Assembly: GCA_016124975.1 (NCBI GenBank)
Contig: WGMP01000041.1
Location: forward strand, 1 to 44,043
DNA: 44,043 bases
Direction of reading: 5' to 3'
Origin: Phycisphaera sp.
GTDB lineage: Bacteria > Planctomycetota > Phycisphaerae > Phycisphaerales > SM1A02
This document shows positions 1 to 8,212 of the stretch, piece by piece (position 1 is the first letter of the stretch; every line of letters starts with the position of its first letter). The position numbers and the translations under genes were made by a program. The notes beneath the pieces are model-generated. The model did no database searches. It was given only the letters and a program-made list of their open reading frames with translations, and was not told the origin of the DNA.

Positions 1-349
1 CTTCGCATCTCGGCGAGTCCCGTTCTCTGTTCTCTGTGCCTCCGCGCCTCCGTGAGAGACCACGAGACCGCCAGCCGCACGCGGCACGGCGCGCGGCGGG
101 AGCGGACGGTGTCGAAACCCACACGAAAGCCTGAAGCCCCTCTATTTCAAGGCGGGGCCATACGATTTGGCGCAAAACTTTGGGGTGGACGCTCACTGGA
201 GGCCGATCGCGAAATCGTCGACGATCCCTCGGGACGGATGCGTGAGCGGATGGCACCCTTCGCCAGGATGGCGCGGGGACAGGCAAGCGGCGCCCGTTGA
301 TCCCCGATTGGGGCTGAGGCGTCACAACACGCTTGCCGAGGAGGGCCAC
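1..349. other. Left flank, non-coding, upstream of the first regulator
   Basis: No convincing gene is seen here. Short reading frames exist on both strands but lack a ribosome binding site and recognisable sequence. Positions 23-36 hold a doubled TTCTCTG and 37-52 a doubled 8-mer (TGCCTCCG, CGCCTCCG). A perfect 12-base palindrome ATCGTCGACGAT lies at 214-225, about 125 bases before the regulator start, and could be an operator; that is a guess from symmetry alone. Confidence 0.5.
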
Positions 350-1198
350 ATGGACGCCCACGCGTTCGATGTTCGCGATCAATCAAGAATGCAGTTGCTG
401 CTTGACGGCAACGCCATGTCCGCGTGGGAGCTCCTGCGGCGGTTCGGCGGGGCGCTCTCGGCCGCACGCGTGGCGGTCTATCTCGGCATCGACGAGGTCG
501 AGGCGCAGCGCGCGCTGACGAAGCTCTCCGCCGCAGGCCTTGTGGACTCCCTCGCGCCCAGGGGGCGCCGTCGCCAGACCGTGTTCACGCATCGGGGCGG
601 TTCGATCGTGGTTCGGTATCAGGAAGACGACGCCGAGGATCTTCGGCTCCTCGAGGAGTGGCGCAGCAAGGCGAAGCACTCGGTGGCGTGGATCGGCCGC
701 GGACCGGCCGGCCGTGGGGCAGGCATCGCCCGCTCGATCCGCGTGCGGGCGCATCTGACCGACCGTGATGCCGAGGAGCTTGCAGCGCGCATCGACGACC
801 TCTGTGCGTTCCTGCGCCTCCTCGAGTCGCGGAACCGAGGCGAGCATGCGCTCGAGCACTTCCGCTGCAACCACGCGCTCGAGATCGAGGTCGGCCAGGT
901 CGTGCCGCCCGTCGCCGCCGCGCCGAGCGTGGCCGTGGTCGCGATGGGCAGCGCAGGGGATGAGGTCGGCGCCGAGGTCTCCGCCGAGGCGGGTGCGGGG
1001 CACCCCGCGCTCTCCGCGCGTGAGCGCGATGTGGCCGTGGGGATCGTCGCAGGGCGCGCGCGCTCCGAGATCGCCGCGCGCCTCGGCATCACCCCGAGCA
1101 CGGTCGCCACGCTGACGAAGCGGCTCTACCGCAAGCTCGGCGTCCACAGCCGCGCCGAGCTGACGCAGCGGCTCGTGGGTCGCAGCGGCACGACCTGA
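350..1198 (+). CDS. Winged-helix/LuxR-type transcriptional regulator (paralog 1 of 3)
   Basis: Predicted cytoplasmic DNA-binding regulator of 282 residues. The N-terminal ~85 residues resemble a winged-helix domain (AMSAWELLRRFGG, then RALTKLSAAGLV and a basic wing RGRRRQ). A middle region carries FRCNHALEIEV. The C-terminal ~65 residues form a LuxR/GerE helix-turn-helix (LSARERDVA, EIAARLGITPSTV, KRLYRKLGV). The ATG at 350 is chosen over the in-frame TTG at 167 because GAGGAGG at 338-344 sits at ideal spacing and because it gives the same length as the two paralogs at 31648-32493 and 36338-37183. There is no receiver domain, so the signal is unknown; the middle domain with its conserved CNH motif may sense a ligand. 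It precedes the S9 peptidase by 156 bases. This is the most diverged of the three copies. Confidence 0.85.
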   Translation: MDAHAFDVRDQSRMQLLLDGNAMSAWELLRRFGGALSAARVAVYLGIDEVEAQRALTKLSAAGLVDSLAPRGRRRQTVFTHRGGSIVVRYQEDDAEDLRLLEEWRSKAKHSVAWIGRGPAGRGAGIARSIRVRAHLTDRDAEELAARIDDLCAFLRLLESRNRGEHALEHFRCNHALEIEVGQVVPPVAAAPSVAVVAMGSAGDEVGAEVSAEAGAGHPALSARERDVAVGIVAGRARSEIAARLGITPSTVATLTKRLYRKLGVHSRAELTQRLVGRSGTT

Positions 1199-1354
1199 TT
1201 CCGACCTCGCCGCCTGGCGGCCCGAGTGGCGGGCGGATGCGCGCCGTCGGTTTCACCGTGGGGTGACCCTGCCCGAAAGGGCTGGTTCATGGCATGATGT
1301 CGCCTTGAAATCGACGAGGGCGCGCCCCGAATCGCCGCGCCCCGAAAGGACGCC

Positions 1355-3652
1355 ATGCCTCCCATGACCTTCATCCGCTCCTCCTTCGCCGCCGTTCTCA
1401 TGCTCGGATTCTCCGTGTCGCCTGCAGCGATCGCCTTCGTCCCGCCCGATGCGGCGCCCATCGTGCCGCGCGCGACGCTCTTCGGGAACCCCGAGCGCGC
1501 GGCCGTGACCATCAGCCCCGATGGGTCGCGCGTCGCGTATCTCGCGCCGCGCGACGGCGTCCTCAACGTGTGGGTTGCGCCCGTCGGCGACCTGTCGGCC
1601 GCGAAGCCGATCACGGCCGACACCCACCGCGGCATCCGCATGTACGACTGGCTCCCGAGCGGCACGCATGTCCTCTACATGAAGGACTCGGGTGGGGACG
1701 AGAACTACCGCGTGTACTCGGTCGACGTCGCGTCGGGGAAGGAGCTCGACCTGACGCCGTTCGAGGGCGCGACCGCCTCGATCGAGCACATGAGCAGGGA
1801 CTACCCCGATTCGGTGGCGATCTCCGTCAACAACCGCGACCCGAGGCACTTCGATGTCCATCTCGTGAACGCCATCACGGGCGACCGAACGCTCATCTTC
1901 GAGAACCCGCGCTTCGCGGGCGTGGTCGTCGACGATGCGATGAAGGTGCGCCTCGTCTCCGAGCCGCAGTCCGATGGCTCGACCGAGTGGCTTCGCGTGG
2001 TCGACGGAGCCGATGGGGCGAAGGCGTTCGAGCCGTTCGCGTCGGTTCCGTACGAGGACGCGATGACGACCAGCTTCCAGGGCATCGACCGCGCGGGGAA
2101 GCGCGTCTTCGCGATCGACTCGCGCGGGCGCGACACCTCCGCGCTGGTCGCGACGGACCTGGCGACGGGAGCGAGCGAGGTCATCCATGCGGGAACGCGT
2201 GCGGACATCGCGGGCGCGATGGTGAACCCGATCGACAGCACCGTCGAGGCGGTCGTTGTCAACTACCTGCGCCCCGAGCGCACGGTGCTCTCGCAGGCGG
2301 TCGCCAAGGACCTCGCCTATCTCGACACCCTCGAGCGCGGCGTCGTGTCGGTCGCCAGCCGCTCGTTCGACGACAGCAAGTGGATCGTCTCGATCCGCCG
2401 CGACGACGGACCGATCAGCTACTACCTGCACGACCGCGCCGCGGGCAAGGCAACCCGGCTTTTCGCGAGCGACTCGCGGCTCGAGGCGCTCTCGCGCGAA
2501 GGTGGCGCGCTCTCCCCGATGCACGGCATCGAGATCGCCGCGCGCGACGGGCTCGTGCTGCCGTCGTACCTCACGCTTCCGCCGTGGAGCGATTCGGACG
2601 GCGACGGCCGGCCCGAGTCCGCGCTGCCGATGGTGCTCCTCGTCCACGGCGGCCCGTGGGCGCGTGACTCGTGGGGCTTCAACCCGTACCACCAGTGGCT
2701 CGCCAACCGCGGCTACGCCGTCCTTTCCGTGAACTTCCGCGGCTCGACCGGCTTCGGCAAGTCGTTCGTGAACAAGGGCGACGGCCAGTGGGCCGACGCG
2801 ATGCACGACGACCTCGTCGACACGGTCGAGTGGGCCGTCGCGAACGGCGTCGCGCAGCGCGACAAGGTCGCGATCATGGGCGGCAGCTACGGCGGCTACG
2901 CGGCGCTCGCTGGCGTGACCTTCACGCCCGACCTCTTCGCGGCGAGCGTGGCCATCGTGGCTCCGTCGAACCTCATCACGCTGCTCGAGTCGGTGCCCGC
3001 CTACTGGGCGCCGATGACCGAGATGTTCGCCAAGCGCGTGGCCGACAAGCGAACCCCCGAGGGGCGTCGCAGGCTGCGCGACATGTCGCCGCTCTCGCAT
3101 GTCGACGAGATCAAGAAGCCGCTTCTCGTCGGCCAAGGCGCGAACGACCCGCGCGTGAAGCGCCAGGAGAGCGACCAGATCGTGCGCGCGATGCAGCGGA
3201 AGAGCCTGCCCGTGACCTATGTGCTCTTCCCCGACGAGGGCCACGGCTTCGCCAAGCCTGAGAACAACATCGCGTTCAACGCCGTCGTCGAGACCTTCCT
3301 CGCCCGCCACATCGGCGGCCGCGCGGAGCCGATGACGGACGAACTCGGCAAGTCCTCCGCGATGGTCGTGAGCAAGGGCGAGCTCGATCTTCCGGTCGAG
3401 GAGACGCCGTGGTCGAAGGTCGAGGCGCTCGATGCGCCCGTCGAGGTTCCTGCGGTCTCCTACGAGAGCCTCACCGAGGGCCAGCGCGCGCTCGTCGACC
3501 AGGCGCTCGCGCAGCTTGCGGAGGTTCCCGCGGAGGCGCTGCCGCAGGTCCTCGCGCAGCTCGAGGCGGGCGCGAAGATGGCGCCCGAGGAGCAGCGGCC
3601 TGCGCTCCACCACCTGATCGGCCGCGTCCGCGAGAAGATGGCGGGGAAGTGA
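1355..3652 (+). CDS. Secreted S9-family (prolyl oligopeptidase/DPP-IV-like) serine peptidase
   Basis: Exported serine peptidase of 765 residues. A signal peptide (about residues 1-27, ending AAIAF) is followed by a WD/PD40-type beta-propeller (about 40-390, e.g. ISPDGSRVAYLA) that in this family limits access to peptides. An alpha/beta-hydrolase domain follows (about 395-660). The catalytic triad is visible: Ser511 in GGSYGGYAA, Asp598 in GANDPRV, His630 in DEGHGF. HGGPW before the nucleophile matches the oxyanion region. About 100 residues after the hydrolase domain are rich in Glu, Ala and Gln and are not part of the usual family fold. The start has GAAAGGA at 1344-1350. Substrates are probably short peptides. 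An exported acylaminoacyl-peptidase-like enzyme is the main alternative. Confidence 0.93.
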   Translation: MPPMTFIRSSFAAVLMLGFSVSPAAIAFVPPDAAPIVPRATLFGNPERAAVTISPDGSRVAYLAPRDGVLNVWVAPVGDLSAAKPITADTHRGIRMYDWLPSGTHVLYMKDSGGDENYRVYSVDVASGKELDLTPFEGATASIEHMSRDYPDSVAISVNNRDPRHFDVHLVNAITGDRTLIFENPRFAGVVVDDAMKVRLVSEPQSDGSTEWLRVVDGADGAKAFEPFASVPYEDAMTTSFQGIDRAGKRVFAIDSRGRDTSALVATDLATGASEVIHAGTRADIAGAMVNPIDSTVEAVVVNYLRPERTVLSQAVAKDLAYLDTLERGVVSVASRSFDDSKWIVSIRRDDGPISYYLHDRAAGKATRLFASDSRLEALSREGGALSPMHGIEIAARDGLVLPSYLTLPPWSDSDGDGRPESALPMVLLVHGGPWARDSWGFNPYHQWLANRGYAVLSVNFRGSTGFGKSFVNKGDGQWADAMHDDLVDTVEWAVANGVAQRDKVAIMGGSYGGYAALAGVTFTPDLFAASVAIVAPSNLITLLESVPAYWAPMTEMFAKRVADKRTPEGRRRLRDMSPLSHVDEIKKPLLVGQGANDPRVKRQESDQIVRAMQRKSLPVTYVLFPDEGHGFAKPENNIAFNAVVETFLARHIGGRAEPMTDELGKSSAMVVSKGELDLPVEETPWSKVEALDAPVEVPAVSYESLTEGQRALVDQALAQLAEVPAEALPQVLAQLEAGAKMAPEEQRPALHHLIGRVREKMAGK

Positions 3653-3714
3653 CGCCGATCTCGGCCTACCATCCGCGCCCCGCCGCCTGACGCGCGCGGG
3701 GCATGGAGGTGTCG

Positions 3715-4635
3715 ATGCAGGAACAGGATGCAAGAGGCGTCGGCGTGGTGAGTGCGCTCGCCGAGCGGATGGTCGCTCGGAAGTGGTTCCAAGGCATCGT
3801 GTTCGCGGCGATCGTCGTGGGCGGCGTCGTGGTCGGCCTCGAGGCCGTGCCTGCGGTGGCGGAGCGGCACGGCGCCCTTCTCAAGCGCGTCGACGCGGTG
3901 GTGGTCGGGCTCTTCGTCATCGAGGCGATCCTCAAGATCGTCGCGGCGGGCACGCGCCCCTTGCGCTACTTCGGCGACCCCTGGAACCTCTTCGACTTCA
4001 CCATCACGGTCATCTGCGTGCTGCCGCTCCAGGGGCAGTTCGCGCAGGTGCTGCGCCTTGCGCGGGTGGTGCGCAGCCTGCGGCTCGTGCGCGCGCTTCC
4101 GAAGCTCCAGCTGCTCGTCGACGTGCTGCTGCGGAGCCTTCCGAGCTTCGGCTGGATCACCGCGCTCCTCATGCTGCTGCTGTACGTCTACAGCGTGATG
4201 GGCGTCGCGCTCTTCGGCGTGAACGACCCTGCGCGCTTCGGCAACCTCTGGACGAGCATGCTGACGATGTTCGGCATCCTCACGCTCGAGGGCTGGGTCG
4301 ACAACATGCAGGACCAGATGGGCGGCATTCCGGTGGAGGCGGGGGGCGGCGACCGGCGCTCGCCCATCGCGGCGCCCATCTTCTTCGTGAGCTTCATCCT
4401 CTCGGGGACCATGGTGTTCCTGAACCTCCTCGTGGGCGTCATCGTGAACAGCCTGAGCGAGGGTGCCGCCGAGCAGGAGCGTGCGGCGCGCGCGGAAGAG
4501 CCTGCGCGGGGCGCCGCGGCGTCGGCGCCCGATGCGGCCGGCGCTGCGGGGGATCTCTCGAGGCTCGAGGCCGCGCTCGAGGAGGCGCTCGCTGAGATCG
4601 CCCGCCTGAAGGGAAACCGACCGAAGGACGGGTGA
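3715..4635 (+). CDS. Bacterial voltage-gated cation channel (NaChBac/CavMr type)
   Basis: Single-domain six-helix ion channel of 306 residues, expected to work as a tetramer in the inner membrane. Helices S1-S3 lie at about 27-104. S4 at about 112-130 carries arginines every third residue (RLARVVRSLRLVR), the voltage sensor. S5 lies at about 145-168 and S6 at about 222-247. The pore-loop filter is T190-L-E-G-W-V-D196, where NaChBac and NavAb have TLESW. The glycine and the downstream Asp recall the calcium-selective channel CavMr. The tail ends in a likely coiled coil (LSRLEAALEEALAEIARL), as in the family. The ATG at 3715 is preferred because GGAGGT at 3705-3710 precedes it; an in-frame ATG at 3703 would add four residues. 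It lies between the peptidase and a Na/Pi symporter. Confidence 0.92.
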   Translation: MQEQDARGVGVVSALAERMVARKWFQGIVFAAIVVGGVVVGLEAVPAVAERHGALLKRVDAVVVGLFVIEAILKIVAAGTRPLRYFGDPWNLFDFTITVICVLPLQGQFAQVLRLARVVRSLRLVRALPKLQLLVDVLLRSLPSFGWITALLMLLLYVYSVMGVALFGVNDPARFGNLWTSMLTMFGILTLEGWVDNMQDQMGGIPVEAGGGDRRSPIAAPIFFVSFILSGTMVFLNLLVGVIVNSLSEGAAEQERAARAEEPARGAAASAPDAAGAAGDLSRLEAALEEALAEIARLKGNRPKDG

Positions 4636-4660
4636 CCCGCGCGGCGGCTGACGCGGTCTT

Positions 4661-4672
4661 TACAATCGCGCC
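4661..4672 (+). promoter_or_regulatory. Candidate -10 box of a leaderless transcript
   Basis: TACAAT at 4661-4666 lies six bases before the ATG of the Na/Pi gene. Transcription from it would start at or next to the A of that ATG. There is no Shine-Dalgarno sequence and no clear -35. This is a pattern match only. Confidence 0.4.
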
Positions 4673-6361
4673 ATGATCGTCGAGATCCTTGGCGGCATCG
4701 GCCTCTTCCTCCTCGGCATGCTGCTGATGACGGATGGCCTGAAGGCCCTTGCGGGCGATGCGCTCCGGCGGATCCTCACGCGTCATGTCTCGTCCGCGCG
4801 CTCGGGCGTGGCGTGGGGCGCTGCACTCACGGCGCTCGTTCAGTCGTCGACGGCGACCACGCTCGCGACCGTCGGCTTCGTGAGCGCGGGCATCCTCACC
4901 TTCACGCAGGCGATCGGCGTCGTCTTCGGAGCCAACCTCGGCACCACGAGCACGGGTTGGATCGTGTCGCAGCTCGGGTTCAAGGTCTCGCTCGGGGATC
5001 TCGCGCCGCCGCTCGTCCTTCTTGGGGCGGCGCTGCGCCTCCTCTTCAAGGGACGCGGGGCGCATGCGGGAACCGCGGTGGCTGGCTTCGCGCTCCTCTT
5101 CCTCGGGATCGACTTCCTGCAGGACGGCATGGCGGCGTTCACCGCCGAGCTCGACACCGCGAGCCTGCCTGGAGCGGGCGGGAACGGCTCGCTTGGCTCT
5201 CGACTCGTGCTCGTCCTCGTCGGTTGCGTGGCGACCGTGATCACGCAGTCCTCGAGCGCGACCATGACGGCGACGCTTGCGGCGGTCGCGTCGGGGGCGA
5301 TCGGCCTCGAGCAGGCCGCGGCGCTTGTGATCGGCCAGAACATCGGCACGACGCCGACGGCGGTCGTCGCTTCGATCGGTGCGCCGACCGCCGCCAAGCG
5401 GACGGCGCTCGTCCATGTCCTCTTCAATGTCTTCACCGCGGGCGTGGCGCTGCTGGTGTTCCCCTGGCTGCTTGAGGTCTGCGAGTGGTCGGCGGCCGCC
5501 CTCGGGACCCCCGATGCGCCGACCGTCCTCGCGTTCTTCCACACCTTCTTCAACGCGCTCGGGGTGGCGGTGCTGCTGCCGCTCTCGGGACAGCTGGCGC
5601 GCCTCATCGAGCGGCTGGTCCCGGAGCGTGGAACGCGCGCCACGCGTCACCTTGGGCTCGCGGTCGCGCGGGTCGGGCCCGTGGCGACGGAGGCCGCGAG
5701 GCGCGCCATGATCGATGTGCTCGTCGATGTCGCGAAGTCCGCGGAGGACGTCCTTCGCGGCGAGACGCCGCACGGCCAGAGACGCGCCGCGCTCGACGAG
5801 GCGTCGATCGCGCGGGCGGAGGTCGTGCGGTTCGTCCACGACCTCGGCCGCGGCGAGCAGGGGAGTTCCGAGGGAGCCACGCAGCAGGTCGTGCTGCACG
5901 CATCCGACCACATCGAACGCGCGATCGCAGCGCTGCGTGCGCCTGAGAAGGGAGCAAGCCTCTCCGAAGGCGACCCTGGGCTCACGGCGCTTGCACAGAG
6001 GGCGCTCGAACTTCCGCGCGCGCTGCTCGACGCATGCCGCGACGAGGCACCCGAGCGCGTGCCGCGCGAGGCGATGCGGGCGGCGGTGGCCCGCATGCTC
6101 GAGGCGTCGGGCGGCGTCGCGGCCCTGCGCAAGGAGATCCGCGCCGATGCGCTGCGGCTCGCCGCCATCGGCGTGCTTGACCCGGACGACGCGATGCGGC
6201 GGGTGGACGGCGCGCTCTGGATTGACAGCCTCGCGTTCCATCTTGCGCGCGCTGCATTCGACCTCGGCCAGGAGCCGGCGGAGGTCATCGCGCCGACCGT
6301 CGTGGCACCGCGCATCGCTCCGATCGCGCCGTCCGACGAGCCGCCGCAGCCCGCGCGGTGA
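4673..6361 (+). CDS. Na/Pi cotransporter family protein with PhoU-like tail
   Basis: Sodium-phosphate symporter of 562 residues in the inner membrane. Two inverted repeats of the Na_Pi_cotrans family are visible, each with a QSS motif (QSSTATTLATVG at about 59-70; QSSSATMTATLA in the second half) and a partner motif (GANLGTT; GQNIGTT). About eight membrane segments fill residues 1-310. The last ~240 residues are soluble, helical and PhoU-like, as in NptA/YjbB-type bacterial members. It is followed at 6 bases by the convergent CPA2 antiporter. Translation probably starts without a leader (see 4661-4672). Confidence 0.92.
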   Translation: MIVEILGGIGLFLLGMLLMTDGLKALAGDALRRILTRHVSSARSGVAWGAALTALVQSSTATTLATVGFVSAGILTFTQAIGVVFGANLGTTSTGWIVSQLGFKVSLGDLAPPLVLLGAALRLLFKGRGAHAGTAVAGFALLFLGIDFLQDGMAAFTAELDTASLPGAGGNGSLGSRLVLVLVGCVATVITQSSSATMTATLAAVASGAIGLEQAAALVIGQNIGTTPTAVVASIGAPTAAKRTALVHVLFNVFTAGVALLVFPWLLEVCEWSAAALGTPDAPTVLAFFHTFFNALGVAVLLPLSGQLARLIERLVPERGTRATRHLGLAVARVGPVATEAARRAMIDVLVDVAKSAEDVLRGETPHGQRRAALDEASIARAEVVRFVHDLGRGEQGSSEGATQQVVLHASDHIERAIAALRAPEKGASLSEGDPGLTALAQRALELPRALLDACRDEAPERVPREAMRAAVARMLEASGGVAALRKEIRADALRLAAIGVLDPDDAMRRVDGALWIDSLAFHLARAAFDLGQEPAEVIAPTVVAPRIAPIAPSDEPPQPAR

Positions 6362-6367
6362 GTCCGC

Positions 6368-8170
6368 TCAGCCGCCGAGATGCCACAGCTTGCGCACCGC
6401 CGCGAGCAGCGCATCGACGCGCGCGGGCTCGAGGCCGCGCTGCTCGAGCACATGCCGCGCGAGCGCGACGCCCGCCTCGCCTTCCTCGAAGACCACCTTG
6501 TTCGCCCCCGCCTTGGCGAGGACCTCGCGGTCTGCGATGTAGCGCGTGCGCACGGTGATCTCGACCGTCGGGTTGAGCTCGCGCGCGAGGAGGACGAGCG
6601 CCACGCGGGCGTCCGCATGCGGAAGGCTGATGACGAGGTGTACGGCGCGGCGGATGCCCGCCTGCTCGAGCACGTCGCGGCGGGTCGCGTCGCCGTAGAT
6701 CGCCGTGCGGCCCGTCTTGAGGAGCCCGTGCACGGTCTCGATGTTCATGTCGATGACGACCGTCTGCAGCCCGCCGTCGCGGAGAAGCGCGTCGACGAGG
6801 CGTCCGACGGGGCCGTAGCCGACGATGATCGCGAGCGGCTTCTCCGTCGACGCCACCGTCGCGAGGGCCGGGGCGTTGAGCGCGCGCTCGCGCTTCGCGT
6901 GGCGGAAGTTGAGGAGCTTCCAGAGCCACGGTCGTGCCGCGACGGCCCGCTCGATCCGCTCGAGCGAGCGGAATGCGAGAGGATTCAAGGTGATGGAGAT
7001 CATCGCCGTGGCGACGAGCACATTCATCCCGTCCTCCGGCATGAGGCCGTACTCGCGGGCGACTGTTGCGAGGATGAAGCTGAACTCGCCGATCTGCCCG
7101 AGGCCGATCGCGACCGTGAGCGCCGTGCGCGGCGGTCGTCCACAGAGGGCGACGATCGCCAGCGCCGCGAGCGGCTTGCACACGAGGACGACGAAGAGGC
7201 CCGCCGCCACCATCCACGGCTGCTCGATGAGGAATGCGGGATCGAAGAGCATGCCCACCGAAACGAAGAAGAGCACGGCGAAGGCGTCGCGCATGGGAAG
7301 CGCGTCGGCGCCCGCGTGGTGGCTGACGGGAGACTGCCCGACGACGATGCCCGCGAGGAACGCGCCGAGCGCGACGGATGCCCCGAAGAGGCTCGCGGAC
7401 CCAACGGCGATCGCGATCGAGAGGACGAGCACCGTGAGCGTGAAGAGCTCAGGTGAGCGCAACCTTGCCACGAGATTGAGCACCCACGGCAGGACGCGCG
7501 CGCCGACCACGAGCAGGATGGCGACGAGCGCGACCAGTTTGAACACGGCGAGGCCGATCGCGCCCCACACGGAGCCGTCTCCCGCGAGCACCTTGGCGAC
7601 CCCTGCGTCGTCGAGCGCGAAGAGGGGCAGGATGACGAGCGCGAGGATCGTGAAAAGGTCCTCGACGATCAGCCATCCGATGGCCGCGTGGCCGTGCGGC
7701 GTCGAGAGCATGCCCTTGTCGAGGAGCACGCGGAGAAGGACGACCGTGCTCGCCACCGCCATGGCGACGCCGATCACGACGCCAGACTTCAGCGGCCAGC
7801 CGAGAAAGTGAAAGATCACCATCGCGGCGAGCGTGGCCACGAGGCTCTGCCCGACGGCTCCTGGAATGGCCACGCCGCGAACCGCCCAAAGGTCCGCGAG
7901 GCGGAAGTGGAGCCCGACTCCGAACATGAGCAGGATGACGCCGATCTCGGCAAGCTGCTGCGCGAGAGCGACATCGCCCTGGAAGCCAGGCGTGTGCGGG
8001 CCGATTGCGACCCCGGCGAGGAGATAGCCGACGATCGGCGAGAGCCCGAGGCGCTGGGTGATGATGCCGAGCAGCCACGCGGCGGCGAAACCCGCCGCGA
8101 TCGTCGTGAGGAGCGGCGGGACCCCGACGGCGAGGATGGTCGGCAGGATGAGCGCGTTGCCGTCGATCAT
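6368..8170 (-). CDS. CPA2-family cation/proton antiporter with TrkA-N domain (Kef-like)
   Basis: Monovalent cation/proton antiporter of 600 residues. About twelve membrane helices (residues 1-400) carry family landmarks: LGLSPIVGYLLAGVAIGP at 41-58, the acidic pair in VEDLF (E170, D171), and GQIGEFSF at 358-365. A cytoplasmic nucleotide-binding TrkA-N domain follows (about 445-560) with GYGPVGR at 451-457 and IDMN at 474-477. KefB, KefC and YbaL of Escherichia coli share this layout and export K+. The ATG at 8170 is the first Met before the membrane part and lies five bases after a -10-like TACACT, so the message may be leaderless. Its end meets the Na/Pi gene; its start is divergent from the DUF4190 gene. 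Confidence 0.92.
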   Translation of the reverse strand: MIDGNALILPTILAVGVPPLLTTIAAGFAAAWLLGIITQRLGLSPIVGYLLAGVAIGPHTPGFQGDVALAQQLAEIGVILLMFGVGLHFRLADLWAVRGVAIPGAVGQSLVATLAAMVIFHFLGWPLKSGVVIGVAMAVASTVVLLRVLLDKGMLSTPHGHAAIGWLIVEDLFTILALVILPLFALDDAGVAKVLAGDGSVWGAIGLAVFKLVALVAILLVVGARVLPWVLNLVARLRSPELFTLTVLVLSIAIAVGSASLFGASVALGAFLAGIVVGQSPVSHHAGADALPMRDAFAVLFFVSVGMLFDPAFLIEQPWMVAAGLFVVLVCKPLAALAIVALCGRPPRTALTVAIGLGQIGEFSFILATVAREYGLMPEDGMNVLVATAMISITLNPLAFRSLERIERAVAARPWLWKLLNFRHAKRERALNAPALATVASTEKPLAIIVGYGPVGRLVDALLRDGGLQTVVIDMNIETVHGLLKTGRTAIYGDATRRDVLEQAGIRRAVHLVISLPHADARVALVLLARELNPTVEITVRTRYIADREVLAKAGANKVVFEEGEAGVALARHVLEQRGLEPARVDALLAAVRKLWHLGG

Positions 8171-8175
8171 GCCGA

Positions 8176-8203
8176 AGTGTACTGAAGCAACGCGGCACGG
8201 CAA
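8176..8203 (-). promoter_or_regulatory. Candidate sigma70-type promoter of the CPA2 gene
   Basis: Read on the minus strand: TTGCCG (8203-8198), a 16-base spacer, then TACACT (8181-8176), which ends five bases before the ATG. Four of six bases match consensus in each box. It sits in the 42-base gap between the divergent CPA2 and DUF4190 genes. Confidence 0.4.
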
Positions 8204-8212
8204 CGGGATAGG

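Noticed and set aside
52-300. 82-residue frame at the left edge
   Set aside because: No ribosome binding site, no motif, and shadow-like composition.
167-349. N-terminal extension of regulator 1 from the TTG at 167
   Set aside because: No ribosome binding site, unrelated to the paralogs, and a good Shine-Dalgarno lies before the ATG at 350.
1253-3733. 826-residue open frame on the minus strand opposite the S9 peptidase
   Set aside because: Arg/His/Asp-rich mirror of a high-GC gene, no recognisable motif; the plus-strand frame has signal peptide and triad.
4439-6241. 600-residue minus-strand frame opposite the Na/Pi gene
   Set aside because: Composition of a shadow frame, highly charged, no family resemblance.
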